Positions 20,068 through 31,585 of a DNA stretch of 64,000 nucleotides are shown piece by piece. The translations under genes and the position numbers were made by a program. Below the pieces are notes generated by a model that saw only the letters and a list, made by a program, of their open reading frames with translations, was not told the origin of the DNA and ran no database searches. Source of the stretch: Magnaporthiopsis rhizophila (lineage: Eukaryota > Ascomycota > Sordariomycetes > Magnaporthales > Magnaporthaceae); NCBI GenBank assembly GCA_003049465.1, contig PYSS01000005.1, forward strand, positions 76,087 through 140,086, written 5' to 3'. Every line of letters starts with the position of its first letter. Positions within the stretch are counted from its first letter, which is position 1.

Positions 20068-22838
20068 CTAGACTAGAGTTAGTTCTTTCTTATCGAATTT
20101 GTGGATATCTTCCCACGTCCCCTGCTCATACGTCCAAAGATACCCGACCCTAGTGTAGGCCTCAGAACCGGCGTCGGGATGGCGTCTCAGTATCAGAAAA
20201 TGGAACTCCAGCCTCCGCCAGGTATCCTCATCCCCCTTTTCGGCTGCCTCTTCCCCCGAGTCCTCGTTCTCCCTGACGCCCTCTGACCTTCCTCCATTAG
20301 GGCTTTCCAATCCTTCCCCATCAAGGCTTCCCGCGGAAACCGCTTCCTCCGCCACCTCTCCGGCGGTCTCTTCCCCCAAATCCTCGTTCTCATCCACGCC
20401 CTTCAGTCCATTCCCATCGGGGCTTTCCGCCGAAGACTCTTTTTCCATCACCACTTCGGCCGCATCGTCCTTCATATTCTCGTTCTCGCTCACACTCTCC
20501 GGTCTTTCTCTGTCAGGGCCCCCTGTCAAAGACCCTTCCTCCGCGGCGGCTTGCTCACTGCCTGTGCCCGTGATGCAAGTGTGGTTGTGGTACCGGTCCT
20601 TGATGCCGAACAGGTAAAGAAGGAGGAGCTCCTCCTCCGGATTGGGCACCGGGTTCGATCCCCACAACCCGTCCTCAAAAAGATCTAGCCACACCTCCTC
20701 GCCATCCAAGACTAGCTTGTAGTACTTCCCCCAATCCGCGCTGTCGTCAAAGTTACTCTCGGGGGTAAACCACTCAGATGGTACATCTCCCGTCCAGAGA
20801 TCGCTTCTGCTTCTTATGAGCCTCCTGGTGTAGCCTCTAACACGCAGACTAGCACCGGTGACCTGCCCGTACGGGTTTTGCGGAGCCTCAAGGCACACGT
20901 CGTGGGACAGGAGCTCCATTCTCGTCGCGCCGGGACATTCGCATGATCCAGCATCGGAGGTTCCCCAGACCAGGTCTCGGTCTACCGAAGCCCAGCTCCA
21001 GGTTGGCGCCCGGTATGGGCCCGTTCTGGCGATGGACTCCTCGCCTGTCTCCATTCTGACGTACCATGCTAGTCCGTGGACGATGTCTGCGGACCAGAGT
21101 CCGGCCAGATAATTCCCACCGAATAACGGGTGAAAGATCTGGGCAATTCCCGAAATCGCCGGCAGCTTGTCCGATGGGTATGTGATGTTTCGAGACACAA
21201 ACATCCCCACCGTCAAGTAGTAGCTCTTTAGCAACTCGGTCCGCTGCTCGCGTGTCACCACCCCAGGCTGCTTTTGGGACTCGTGGTTATGGAGGTAGTG
21301 CAATATGGGACCGTAGAGGAGGGCAGCGCCATCGCCGGGGCACCCGTCGGCGGAGGCGACCCCAGACACACACCGCCAATAAATCTGCTTCGCCCCGTAC
21401 ATTAGCCTCCTTGGGGAGAGCACTTCCTCCTGCAGAGTCCACGCCCGGCGACTCAGAGGAGACTCGTATTGGACCGCACGCATGTCCTCGATCAACTCTG
21501 CACACATGGACAGCGAAAACTGCTCCTGCGTGGCGGGATCTTTTGGAAACATCGGCAATTTCTCGAGGTGCGGGCCGATCAAGACCGTGGTGTTGTCCGA
21601 AGATGACTTTGGGAATACCCTCATCTCGCAAGAGGGTAGCTGATCCGCGGCTGGTGGACTGATACTGTCGGTTCTGTCGTCGGGGTTGGGGCTGGCTCCG
21701 GAAAAGCTCGAATGTCGCTTGAAAATACCGACTTTGCTCCCCTCCGAAGCCACGGCAGAAATCGTCAAAACGGCGTTTCGATAGACATCAGCCATCCTGC
21801 CCGCCTCGCGTGCCCAATCCTCGGGGGAGTCTTGAATAATGCATAAACAATCGATCCAAATATATCCCCCGCCCAGCTCTCTTGTAATAACGAGAGCGTC
21901 TCGGAAGTTTCTCGGCAAGTCCGCGAAAGGGATATGTTTGAGAAAAGCGTCAAGGTTCTTTTTGGTCAAAGTTGGCGTAACATGACCTCCCCAGCAGTGA
22001 CTGAGGGTAAGGTACACTGATTTTGTACCCGGAGGTGGCTGTACGAGACACAGGTCGGACCAGTCCTCCTCAGTCCCAAGACGGACCAAACGCGTCGGCA
22101 GCTCGACAGGCTCTTGGGGCGGACAACCGTTGTGGCTCTCAAGGCAGTTGTCAACCCATTGCAGAATCATGTCGAAGTTGAACTCGGATGCCTGATCCGG
22201 ATCGACTGGAAACCGCCCAATGCGAGTCTGAGCCTCCCCGAGCCGGATCCATTCAGAATTCGCTGGGTACGGCCCGGACGGCATGCGTTAGTAGGATGGC
22301 AACAACGGTTGGCCCAGAAAAAAAAGCTCGGCAGCAGCTAAAAATAACAGGTAGGTAGGTAGGTAGGTAGGTACTTACATGGCAACATAGTGATGGCCAG
22401 TGGCATTGCTATGCCAGTAATGTCCATCTGTTCTTGCTCCTCCTCCTTGGTCTCAAACTCGACGTCGATATCCCCGATACCAGGCCCAAACTGCACATTG
22501 ATCAGGTCGAGCGCCTTGAGGTCCTGGTCCCATAGTCCTTCCACCTGGGAGTAGGTGGTGCCGAGAGCTATCCTGACGTCGCACACCCATTTTCGCTTTT
22601 GATAGCAATCGAATTCGCTCATATATCGGTCATTGCCTAAGTTAGTCGGCCTCAGTTTAGAGCAGGCTACGATGAGCTGGCAGAACTCGCAGCCGCTGTC
22701 GGCAGATCTGAAGAGATCTTCTATCGACGCATGGTGCCGGTAGTAAGCCTTCCTGGGGAATGGGGAGATGTTGAACTCGGTCTCGGCCAGCTCAACCAAG
22801 CAACTGATGGAGAGCCCATCGCAGAGGTCGCATAGCAT
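20068..22838 (-). CDS. HET-domain protein B
   Basis: Two exons: 22838-22379 and 22262-20068 (884 aa); donor GTAAGT, branch site CTACTAAC, acceptor CCAG. It has the same architecture as HET A: MLCDLCDGL start, HHASIEDLFRSADSGCEFC, then a HET domain from about 237 (YLTLSHCWGG, LPRNFRDALVITRELGG, IWIDCLCIIQDSPEDW, RMADVYRNAVLTISA) and SRRAWTLQEEVLSPRRLMY. The tail differs: about 120 residues of Glu-rich sequence containing two related copies of a unit (SPDGNGLKGVDENEDLGEE and a diverged SPNGGRSEGVRENEDSGEE). The C-terminal YTRVGYLWTYEQGTWEDI is shared with HET A, so the two share both ends. The role is self/non-self recognition and cell-death signalling by family; no partner gene is visible beside it. 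Confidence 0.9.
22351..22373. repeat. GTAG tetranucleotide repeat in HET B intron
   Basis: Six GTAG-type units in a row. On the coding strand they are CTAC units placed only a few bases after the GTAAGT donor, i.e. within the 5' end of the intron. HET A has no equivalent. Confidence 0.9.
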
Positions 22839-22935
22839 CGTGAGCTGGGGGTCGAGTGGGCGTCGCGCTCATGTTGAGAGCATAGAGAGCAAATGTAAAA
22901 TCGGACGACGGCGAGGGTCGAGATGTTTCGTTTGG

Positions 22936-22944
22936 CTTTTATAC
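22936..22944 (-). promoter_or_regulatory. TATA box of HET B
   Basis: GTATAAAAG on the minus strand, about 98 bp upstream of the ATG at 22838. It is close to the canonical TATA element and the best core promoter in the window. No comparable element is visible before HET A. Confidence 0.6.
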
Positions 22945-23117
22945 GCCCAATTTTTTTTTCTTATCTTATCTTGGGTCCAGTCATCTTCTTGAGTTGTACT
23001 CCAAGGCCGTCATCTGTTTGCTGTGGCACTGAACGGCCCCATTGGACGAGTCACACCTAACAACGCCCCTCCTGATCCCCGTGCAATATCAGAAAGACGA
23101 CCGGGCCGTTGCGCCTG

Positions 23118-23312
23118 AGGATTGGACAAACGTTCCATACCCCCGTGTCTGGCGCTTGGTCGCCCCCGCAGTTGCATGCTATTTGTGGTCTAGCTGCTGA
23201 GACACCCTCTTTTGCCGCCGAGACAGCAACCACGACATGCGGGATTCGGTGTTTCTAATGCCTACCTATGCTACCTAGTTCGGCTGCAGGGCTGGGCACA
23301 GCGCTCTTAGGG
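23118..23312. repeat. Duplicated upstream segment, copy 2
   Basis: Counterpart of 19424-19645, in the same order and orientation relative to its HET gene, with small insertions and deletions. It sits further from its ATG (about 280 bp against 160 bp). Confidence 0.85.
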
Positions 23313-23484
23313 TGACCATAACATACAGCACCCAGGTACGTGGCGGAAGGACTGATGGGTCGGACATATCGGGAAGACGATCGAATTATATCAATTTTGG
23401 TAGCTATCAGCCTAGATATAGATTCTCGCATGCAAATTCTGCCCAAACTCCAACTTTCATTCTGAACCAAACGCCGCGGTCCTC

Positions 23485-24600
23485 TCAGATGTCCAGGTTG
23501 TAAGCCTTGACGGCAGTGCCGGCCCAGATCATCTTCTGGTCCTCCTCGGGCAGGCTGGCCATGTCGCAGAGACGCTCGACTATGGCGCGCCACTTCTTCC
23601 AGGCGCCGAGCTTGTCGTCGCCGGCCTCGTCGACGCCGACGGTGCAGACGGGCCAGTCGCTGGCGAACATGATGCGCGAGGGCCCAAAGGCGGCCAGGAC
23701 GACGGCGAGCCAAGGCTGGACGGCCTCGAAGATCTCCTCGGGCGAGCGCGAGCGCAGGGCGGCGGGCATCTCGGAGAAGAAGCCGCTGAGCTTCATGTAG
23801 ACGCTGTCGCACTTGGCCAGGGTGAACATGGCGCTCCGCCAGGCGATGAAGCTCGGGTCTGCCGTCCTGATGATTTCCAGGTTGGGCTTACAGCAGTGGT
23901 CTGTTCAGATGGGGTGTGTCAGTCCTAGGCATGATGGACGGGGTAGCAGCATTGAAACGGGGCCGGACTCACTAATAATAAACTTGAGCTTCTTGCTCTC
24001 GTCTTCCACGTTGTCATAAGCGTGGTCGATCATGGCGACAAGCTCCTCCAGCTGGGCCCTGCCGCGGCGGTGCTGGTCGACGCCGGCGTCGAATGCGAAG
24101 CCCTTCTCGCCCAGGAGCTTCATGGACTCGATGAACTCGGGGGTGACGCCGGCACCGGTGTCCTTGTCCTGCAGCAGATAGCGGAAGCCCTTGACTTTGG
24201 GCCAGGCCGGACCGGCGGCCTGCTCGGCCTTCTCCAGGTACTCGAGCATCTTGGCACGGCCCAGGTTCATGGGGGCCCAGGGGACGATGCCGAGGCAGAG
24301 GGAGGCGTCCTCGGGCGAGTGACCCTCGCCGTCACGTGGCTCGCCCTTGGCGATGCGGGCGAGCCACTCGATCTCCATCAGGGCGTACTTCCACTCAGTG
24401 CCATGCTCGTTGCGGCGGTCTGTCTCGAGGAAGACGAAGCCGCGCAGGTTCTTGGGGGAGCCGGTTGCGGCGCGGTACTCATCGACGGAGAAGCGCTTGC
24501 ACAGCGGGTCGCCCGGGGTTGCCCAGGATAGCGTCTCGAGCTCAGCCTCGGGATATAGGTGGATGTGGGAATCGACGATGGGGACGTCCTGGGCCGCCAT
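23485..24600 (-). CDS. Amidohydrolase-2 family enzyme
   Basis: Two exons: 24600-23973 and 23900-23485 (347 aa); donor GTGAGT, acceptor ACAG, and the splice joins the Phe-Ile-Ile strand to Asn-His-Cys. The protein is a metal-dependent TIM barrel: DSHIHLYP (His12, His14) on the first strand, GFRYLLQDK near the middle, FDAGVDQH, then His211 after the splice and Asp291 in FASDWPV. The set matches the COG3618 branch (sugar-lactone hydrolases such as L-fucono- or L-rhamnono-lactonases), in which one zinc activates water. No signal peptide, so probably cytosolic. Fungal relatives of this length are common and mostly uncharacterised; the lactone substrate is inferred, not shown. An alternative is a decarboxylase of the ACMSD branch. 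Confidence 0.85.
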
Positions 24601-25380
24601 TTTGGGCAGGTCAAGTGGGCTGTGTATTTTTGGAAGAGAAGCGTATTTTGAGACAGACGAGACTTCGATTATGAGTGACAGCCTTGTGGTACGGCAAAAC
24701 TAATATCGCATGTGACTTCAATTTGAGGCTGTCTCGTCTTGAGGACGGAAAATAGAACTTCAAGCCCGACTCTGCTCAACAGCTCCAGCTGACACTTGTT
24801 GCTTCTTGGGCATTAGGACCAGCTCGAAATATGCCCATACCTTGCCAATCTAGCGGTGGACCACAGCTCCAGTCATTCAAGCACCGCAGCTCTGCGGATT
24901 GGGCATCCGGCCATTCATGGCTGGCTCTCAGTCCATCGGTCCCAGGGCGGGGCAGCCCGTCGTCGGCGAATAGGTGGGCATTCTCACAGCAATGGAGACA
25001 GGGTTAGGTTGCGTGGTGTTCCCACGATGGCCGCTGGGAACCCCGCAATGTTCAATGCTCCTTCCCTCCCGCCGACCTTTCCACCGAAGGCCCGACGGCT
25101 GATGGTGCTGGAGCCCCCACCATCAAGTTGGCGTGGATGGCACCTACCCGCATTGAGCACACCAGTATAGAGCAAGGCCACACCTCCCTGGAAACGAAGC
25201 ACGCAAGGCAAGTGCACAGTGAAATTAGTGGTGGGGTTGTAGCCTCCGTTGTGGTCGCGGGGAGATCCTGCGATTGTCTATTTTCTAAGCCCCTAAATCC
25301 CGACGGGTGATAATACATGTATCAACATCATCATCCTGACCCAACACCACCACCTCCTCCCATCCGTACGCCAGCCGAAA
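24601..25380. other. Intergenic, no gene seen
   Basis: Lies between the amidohydrolase start and the 3' end of the DUF3176 gene. It presumably contains the amidohydrolase promoter. Frames are short and unsupported. Confidence 0.5.
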
Positions 25381-27809
25381 TCACCCACCCGTCTGCTGCT
25401 GCTGCACCCCGATGAAATCGTTCTTCCCCACCCTGCGCACCCAGACGTCACGCGACATATTCTCGAGCGCCGTGCTCGACGACTTGGCCGCCTCGACCTT
25501 GGCCACGTCCAGCCCCTGCACCGAGCTGAAGAGCAGCCCCAACGCGCTCGACTTCCACCTCGGCCCCTTCTCCTTGGCCTCGCTCCGCGCCGTCAGCACC
25601 ACGGTGGCCGCCAGGAGCGCCACCGAGCAGGCCACCAGCGCCGGCAGCAGCGAGAGCCACTCCCACCGGACCACCCAGAAGGCGGCGCCCTCGAGCGCGA
25701 CGCCGCGCTCGGGCGTCGTGTCCCGCGTGGCCTGCGCCTGGGCCAGCACCCCGTTCCCCGGCCCGCCGAGCCGGATCCGCTCCGTCATGGTGTGCGCCAC
25801 GCGCCGCGACAGCTCGGCCGCGTCGACCGAGCTGAGCACCATGCGCGCGATGCCCTGCTCCTTGCTCGCGTCCATCGGCATCGGCTCCTCGAGGTTGGCC
25901 GTGAAGACGTGCTCCTGCAGCAGCCGCCGCGCTTCGGTCAGGTCGCTCAGCCCCACCCCCATGGTGGCCGGCTTCAGGCCTCGCCGCCACCACCCGCCGC
26001 CCGCCGGCCACCCGTTTACCCCTTCACTACTGCTGCTGTTGGACCGACTGCCGCGCCGCTCCGTCAGGACCACGCTGAGATCAGGCGTGAGGCGGAACAT
26101 GGGCTGCGACCGGCCCGTGCCGTCGTTTTCCGGCTCCTCGGGGCCTCGGAGCGGGAAGGCAGCCGACGCGCCCACGGCGAGCTTGTTGTTCGTCACAGAG
26201 ACGTTGGCGTAGTATATGGCCGCGAACTCGAGCGAGCACTCGGTCACGTCAAACGTCCCCGTTAACCACCCGTCCGGCGTGCTCTTCCAGACGGCATACT
26301 TTACAATCGAGGCGGGCTCGACCGTCGAGTTTGGCGAGGCTGCCACCGCCTTGAGTACTGTCGAGTGCGACATGCCATCGGCCTGGTACCGCCTAGCATC
26401 GATCGCGATGCCACCCGGAGTCGTATAGGTGCACGAGGCGTCGCCGCCGCCGCCGGCTCCATTACAGACCGCCGGCGTCTCGAGCGTCACGTTGGCGCAC
26501 GACGAGACCACTCCGAGGAAATCGTAGGTGCCGGGCCACGTGCAGTTCGATGTCGAGCACTCAAACGATGTTTCGGGTGTCGCCGCGCTGAAGACACCCT
26601 CCAGCACGGCTCCGTACATGTTGGAGTCAACCGTCCGACCTGGGGGGCACGAAAACAAGACGCGTCAGCAACAGTCACTACGCGCAACTAATTGGGGCCA
26701 TCATATCACCTACTGCCGGCTCGAAACGTCCGCTGCTGCCTTAAAGTTGCCCCCGAGTCGTAGACGAGCGAGGACGAAAAGAATGCTACGCCTGTTTGCG
26801 ACACAACCTGGCGCGTTTCGACGGTGATAAGCTGCTGCGAGAAAGGGTCGGCAACCAGGGCGACAATGGTGAGAAGAGCGCCCACGGCCGCGACGGTGCT
26901 TCTGGTGCTGCTATGTAAGAACATGGTCAGCGCGCCGGCGGGGCCGCGGCTGGCGCCGTCAAAGACGTCGAGATCCACGAGCCGGCGCGGCTCTGAGTCG
27001 AAGTGCCGCCACTTGAGTTGGCCGATGCAGCTGGCGACGGGCATCAGCAACGCCGTCTTGCACAGCGTCGAGAGGAGCGATATGACGGCGTTGGGCGTGA
27101 TGCCCGTCACCGCCGCCCACTCGCGCACCGGCCGGTTGCTGATCGCCGCCAGGACGCCCACGATGCCGCCTAGGCACAGGACGCTGAAGACCAGAGCCGC
27201 CACCTCGATGAACCACCCGTCCCTGCGCATGTACGCCCACGAGCCCACGGGCGGCTCGACCGACTGCTGCTGCTGCTGTTGCTGAGATGCACCCGGCGGC
27301 ACCGGCGGTTGGGTTGGCGAGGCCCCGGCGAGGGCCTCCCAGGAACCGGCATGGCTCGGCAAAGTTCCATCGTAGGGCGACTTGTCGTCGAGCCAGGCAG
27401 CCCCTCCGTTTGGCTGCGAGTTCGGGTATTGGTATGGTAAGTTGTCCGTGTGTATCGTCGGAGGCGCTGCCTGCGGTATGCTATTCCGATAAAACTGAGG
27501 CTGCTGCTGCTGAGCTGGGCTATGGTCGGGGTAAAAGTAGATGTCGGGGATGCCCTGGTGTCCTAGGTTTTGCTCCCGCGTTACATCGAGACCATCCTTC
27601 TCCAACTCCCAGGTCCGCACCGCCAGCGCCGCCCTCGGCACCTCGACACGATCCGTCTGGTTAACATTCGGCAAGGCGCCGGACTCGAGGGGCGAAGGCA
27701 ACGGTCTGATTTGTTGGTTTCGATCGAAGGCACCCTCTGCGAGCGACAAGGTGGGTGTCAAGGGCGACACTGGCGAGATGTCCTCCTCCTTGCGGGAGTA
27801 CTGGTACAT
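25381..27809 (-). CDS. DUF3176 membrane protein
   Basis: Two exons: 27809-26714 and 26639-25381 (784 aa); donor GTAGGT, acceptor CCAG. Residues 1-190 are disordered, with Gln runs. Residues about 191-300 form the DUF3176 domain: a first helix (FIEVAALVFSVLCLGGIVGV), then NAVISLLSTLCKTALLMPVA, IGQLKWRHF, LVDLDVFDGASRGP and a helix near 305-322. A long Cys-containing extracytoplasmic part with many Asn-X-Ser/Thr sites follows (CSTSNCTWPG, NVTLETP). A last helix (WLSLLPALVACSVALLAATVV) lies near 690. The family is fungal-specific and of unknown function. The start at 27809 was preferred because the upstream part of the frame codes for Phe/Leu-rich leader sequence (a pyrimidine-rich 5' region), not protein. 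Confidence 0.85.
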
Positions 27810-30317
27810 TTCGCGAGGGGGGGACCAGCCACGAAAAAGGAACGGCCATGAAGGGTCGGTATTCTTTGAGATCAACCAAAGAAACCGGCCCCTCGTAAGT
27901 AAATAAAGTGAGAAATATCCAATGAATGAAAGAAGAGAAGAAAAAAAACAATAATAGAAACGCCCTTCGAAACGGAGTAAGAAACAGAAACAAAAAAGGA
28001 GAGAAGAGAAAACAAAACGACAAGACAAAATACGCTTGGGCGAAAAGAAGAGGTAGAAGAAGGGGGAAGGGAATTAGACAGTGCCACAAACCTCGGAAAG
28101 GTTTCCTTGAAATCCATTTCCTTGCTTTCTCTTCCTGTCTTCCCTCGCCCTCGCCGGGACCCCGGGCATTGTCACCGCAACCCTTTTCGGGGGTCATTCC
28201 CCGAATGCCAGCACGAACCCCAGCAGCCTGTTTCTGGGCAGTCACCAGGGGACCGACCACACCCCCACCCCGGACGGGGTTGTAAAACAAGCGAGCGGAT
28301 AGATGGCGAAAAATAAGAAGGGAAAGGCAGGCGCAGGGCTGCTAGCCGCGGCGGCGGTAGGGTGCCGTCCCGTCTTTCAGTCGAGTGGACCCCCTTTTTT
28401 CCATCTTTCATCCCTTCTGTCAGACCCTCAGGGCAGGGGTGTATCTCAAACCCCGGTCGCGCCGACGCGCCATCCTCATGCGAGGGAAAAAGCTGGTACA
28501 GTGGCGGCCCCAGTTTGATTTTCTCGACGTTGATGTTTGAATCGAAATCGACAAGGTAAAAAAAAAAATAAGGGTTCGCCTTTTTGTCTACCTATGTATC
28601 GCCTTAATTCTATTCTTGGGTGTGAACTCCGTCAACCCGCCCAAAACGATCCATCTCATCTACCTAACCTACCCACACACCCCTGGTTGTTCGATACGCA
28701 CACCACAAAACCCATCGTCCCAACCACGCACACAAAACACACACACACACACAGCACGCAACACACACACACAAGGAAACATGACACCGTGCAGGCAAGC
28801 GCCAGAAACATTTCTGATGGGTCTTTCCCTGGTGGGGTCGGGTTGGGTTGTTGCCCGAGACGAACGATGGAAACTGGCGGTGACCCGGCGGCGGCGGCCC
28901 AGTTCCGCCGAGGACAACAAGCAACAGAGCAGAAAGGAGAGGGAGAGGGAGGCAAAGGGAGAAGGAACAAGAAAGAAATGCCAAGCTTCGGTAGGGACAG
29001 CGGCAAAACAGCCCAGCAAGGCATTTTGGCAGGACGCAAACTGCACGACAAACAGGTAGGTTGCACCCCCCCGGCAGCAGGACGTTCGGCTGCAGCAGCA
29101 CATGGCATCACGTTGGCAATAATAAGGGGGGTCCCTAGACTTGGGACGTGGGTTGGACGGTCCCATGATGGTTGGGGTACCTATGTATATCAAGGATGGC
29201 AAAAAGAGTCATGCACATTTCAACGGGTAAGATTTCTGTCTCCCTATCCGTTGCTCCCGGGTAAGGCGGCAGCCGAAGGACGATACCCAGTAATAGATAC
29301 ATTTTTGACATGGAAACATCTGGATCGTTTCCTGTTCTGTTCCGTCTCCGACTGCCATTAAAAAAAGAATGATGATCCCCCTTTTTTTCCCCGGAAGATG
29401 TCTGTTTGGTGGCAAGCCCACGAGAAACGAATAAAAAGCATCCCATCTGTTTGTGTCTTTGGGCCCAACCCTTGCAAAAAGTGCCAAGAGTGAGAAAAAA
29501 TGACTGACAGAAAACAAAAACACACAGATGAGCGAGCTTGCTTTTTTGCCGCAGGGCCACCAGCTTGAACGCAAAAAAAAAAACAAAATGTGTTTGTTCC
29601 CAGAGACCTGGCCCGCAACCGCCTCACAGAGGTATCGCAGGTGATTTGGGAGTTGCCATGTAGTTGGGTTCGGATAAAAAAAAAAAAAAAAAAGTGTGTT
29701 TAGTGCGGAGGTGGTTATTTATCTCAGTGATTTCCACAAAGAATTCGGAAAAACAGGGCAACGCGTCCGGTAAAAAGAGGACCGGTCGCGAGGGGCCGCA
29801 GCATCGACCCAACTGGTTGCAACCATCGATTTGCGGCGTGGCGCGGATGCCGGGTCTGTCGTGTCTTTTGTCACACGCACCAAACCAGGCAGAAAAAAAA
29901 GAGGAACCAAGAACCAGCTTGGCATGCCCTCTCTTTTCTCTCGATGCACTGGGTTGGGTGGCAACGAAAACGGAACACGAAAAAAGGCCCCGGCGACGCC
30001 GCAAATCTCGTAACCGTTGCGTTTATCGACATGTATAGTCGTGACTAACAACAAGGTCGGTGAAGGGCAGCTTATGCCGACCCAGCCTGGCGAGCGCCGA
30101 CCAAAGGGCAAAACAAAGCAGAAAGGAACGTGCTGCTTGTTCAACCCGTGGCGCCGCGGATGGCGGGATCTTGCTTCTCTGCGTTTTTTGGGTGGTGGTG
30201 GTGGTTGGGTCCGTCCGAGGGAGGTGTACATATGGACATGTACTATTATTCCTCGTCCGTCTCCGCCCTTGAGCTTGCTTGGGATCTTCCTCAACCCGAG
30301 GCAGCGGCATGGTTGCT
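27810..30317. other. Long non-coding region with C/T leader
   Basis: About 2.5 kb. From 27910 to about 28080 the minus strand is pyrimidine-rich, a typical leader/promoter for the DUF3176 gene. Between 28720 and 28780 the plus strand has (CA)-rich microsatellite, and A/T homopolymers occur near 28559-28568, 29571-29584 and 29677-29693. The right part may be a long 3' untranslated region of the CBM48 gene. No coding region is supported. Confidence 0.5.
28738..28784. repeat. CA-rich microsatellite
   Basis: ACACAC runs interrupted by AGCACGCA; two stretches of about 16 and 15 nt. Non-coding. Confidence 0.85.
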
Positions 30318-31202
30318 TTACGAGCGGACGACCATGCCGTGGCGGCGGGAGGATCGGCTGCTGACGTACTCGTCCTCGGAGGAGGAGCAGTCGGACGACT
30401 CGCCGTCGTAGCCGCAGCGGGAGCCGCCGCAGTCGAGCCGGACGCGGTCGCCCTTGCGGGTGATGCCGTAACGCTCGCACGTGCACGAGCTGCACTCCGA
30501 GGCAGGGGTCGAGTAGCCCGACATGCTCGAGTTGGGCGAGGAGCTGTCGGAGCGGTACGACAGGTCCGAGCCGGAGCCGAGGGACGACACGGGCGAGGCG
30601 GACTGGGAGCCGAAGTCGGTGATGACGTCCTCGTCGTACTCGTACTCGTCGTCAAAGCGGGCAGAGCCGAGGCGGTGCGCGAGCTCGGCCACCTCGTCGT
30701 CGTCGTAGCTGCCGTCCAGGATGTGCCTGGTGGCGTGGGGGGCCACGGGCTTGGGGGACTTGATCTGAGAGATGGACAGCGGGCGGCCCTTGGCGATGTC
30801 TGTGGACGAGCGCTTGGAGGAGGACGAAGAAGAAGAGGAAGACTTGGAAGACCTGGACGACTTGGTGGAGTGGCGGGACGAGCTCTTGGAGGACGAGGAC
30901 GAGGAAGACTTGGCAACGTCAAGGATGTTCAGGGAGCGGCCGGTGGTGGGCTCGACGGTCGAGGCCTCGGCGGGGTTGTGCGCGCAGTGGTAGCCATCGA
31001 TGATGTAGTAGTACCAGTAGCGCTGGCCGCCCTCGAGAGTGCCGCCGGGGAAGCGGAAGGTGCCCTTCCACGTGCCGGACTTGGACGCGGTCTTGTCCTT
31101 GGACAGGGGGAGCTGGTCGTGGTAGTTGTCCCAGGAACCGAGGAGGTGGACGGACTTGACGCCCGAAGAAACGCGGAGAGAGAAGGTGAGCTGAGACGAC
31201 AT
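30318..31202 (-). CDS. CBM48/AMPK glycogen-binding-like protein
   Basis: Single exon, 294 aa. Residues 1-95 are an early-set immunoglobulin-like domain of the CBM48/AMPK-beta class: FSLRVSSGVKSVHLLGSWDNY, then GTWKGTFRFPG and RYWYYYIIDGYHCAHNP. Residues about 98-135 are an almost pure Ser/Lys tract. A segment SQIKSPKPVAPHATRHILDGS follows, then an acidic Ser-rich part. The C-terminus has a Cys-rich patch (CSSCTCERYGI...LDCGGSRCGYDG) with six to seven Cys that could bind metal. Yeast relatives with this N-terminal domain are Crp1 and Mdg1 (cruciform-DNA binding and pheromone-pathway links). Whether this protein binds glucan or DNA is not known. The start ATG is the first in the frame, and a TATA box lies 376 bp upstream. 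Confidence 0.8.
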   Translation of the reverse strand: MSSQLTFSLRVSSGVKSVHLLGSWDNYHDQLPLSKDKTASKSGTWKGTFRFPGGTLEGGQRYWYYYIIDGYHCAHNPAEASTVEPTTGRSLNILDVAKSSSSSSSKSSSRHSTKSSRSSKSSSSSSSSSKRSSTDIAKGRPLSISQIKSPKPVAPHATRHILDGSYDDDEVAELAHRLGSARFDDEYEYDEDVITDFGSQSASPVSSLGSGSDLSYRSDSSSPNSSMSGYSTPASECSSCTCERYGITRKGDRVRLDCGGSRCGYDGESSDCSSSEDEYVSSRSSRRHGMVVRS

Positions 31203-31577
31203 TTTGACGGAAATTGTTGTTATTAATGAAGGAAAATGCTGGGTGTAGTGAAATTAACCGAAAAAATGAGGAAATATGGGATTCTGAGCGTTTGCTGAGC
31301 AAGTAAAGCCAGATTATGCTGTTGTTTATCGAAAGGTGGCAAGAAAAAGAAGCCGACCGGCAAGCTTCTCGTGATGTGAATTTTTTGATTTTTTGGTGCT
31401 GTTGGTGATGATTATTGGCGCAAGAGCACAGCTCGTTGCTAAAGGGAAGGATAATGGAAGAAAGAGGAAAGGGAAAAAGGAAAACAAAACAAAAAATGGC
31501 TTTATTAATTAAGATGCTTGCTGAGGAAAGAAAAGAGGAAGAGAAAGGAGAAAGATGGTGAGGGTGAGGCACAGCTG

Positions 31578-31585
31578 TTATATAG
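31578..31585 (-). promoter_or_regulatory. TATA box of CBM48 gene
   Basis: CTATATAA on the minus strand, upstream of the purine-rich leader. It implies a leader of about 340 nt. Confidence 0.4.

Larger units (their letters stand above)
22839..23484. other. HET B promoter and intergenic
   Basis: No gene is supported. It holds the TATA box of HET B and copy 2 of the duplicated upstream segment, and then the 3' region of the amidohydrolase gene. Confidence 0.6.

Noticed and set aside
20640..20680. T-loop-like GGGTTCGATCCC
   Set aside because: It is inside the HET B coding exon; no acceptor stem or anticodon arm surrounds it.
25448..26011. Long antisense and alternative-frame open frames in GC-rich genes
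   Set aside because: They are Arg/Ala/Gly-rich shadows of the DUF3176 coding frame. The same holds for frames opposite Cdt1, DSN1, the 1205-aa gene and the CBM48 gene.
27818..28028. N-terminal Phe/Leu-rich extension of the DUF3176 protein
   Set aside because: It translates a pyrimidine-rich leader; the ATG at 27809 follows and begins a normal disordered N-terminus.
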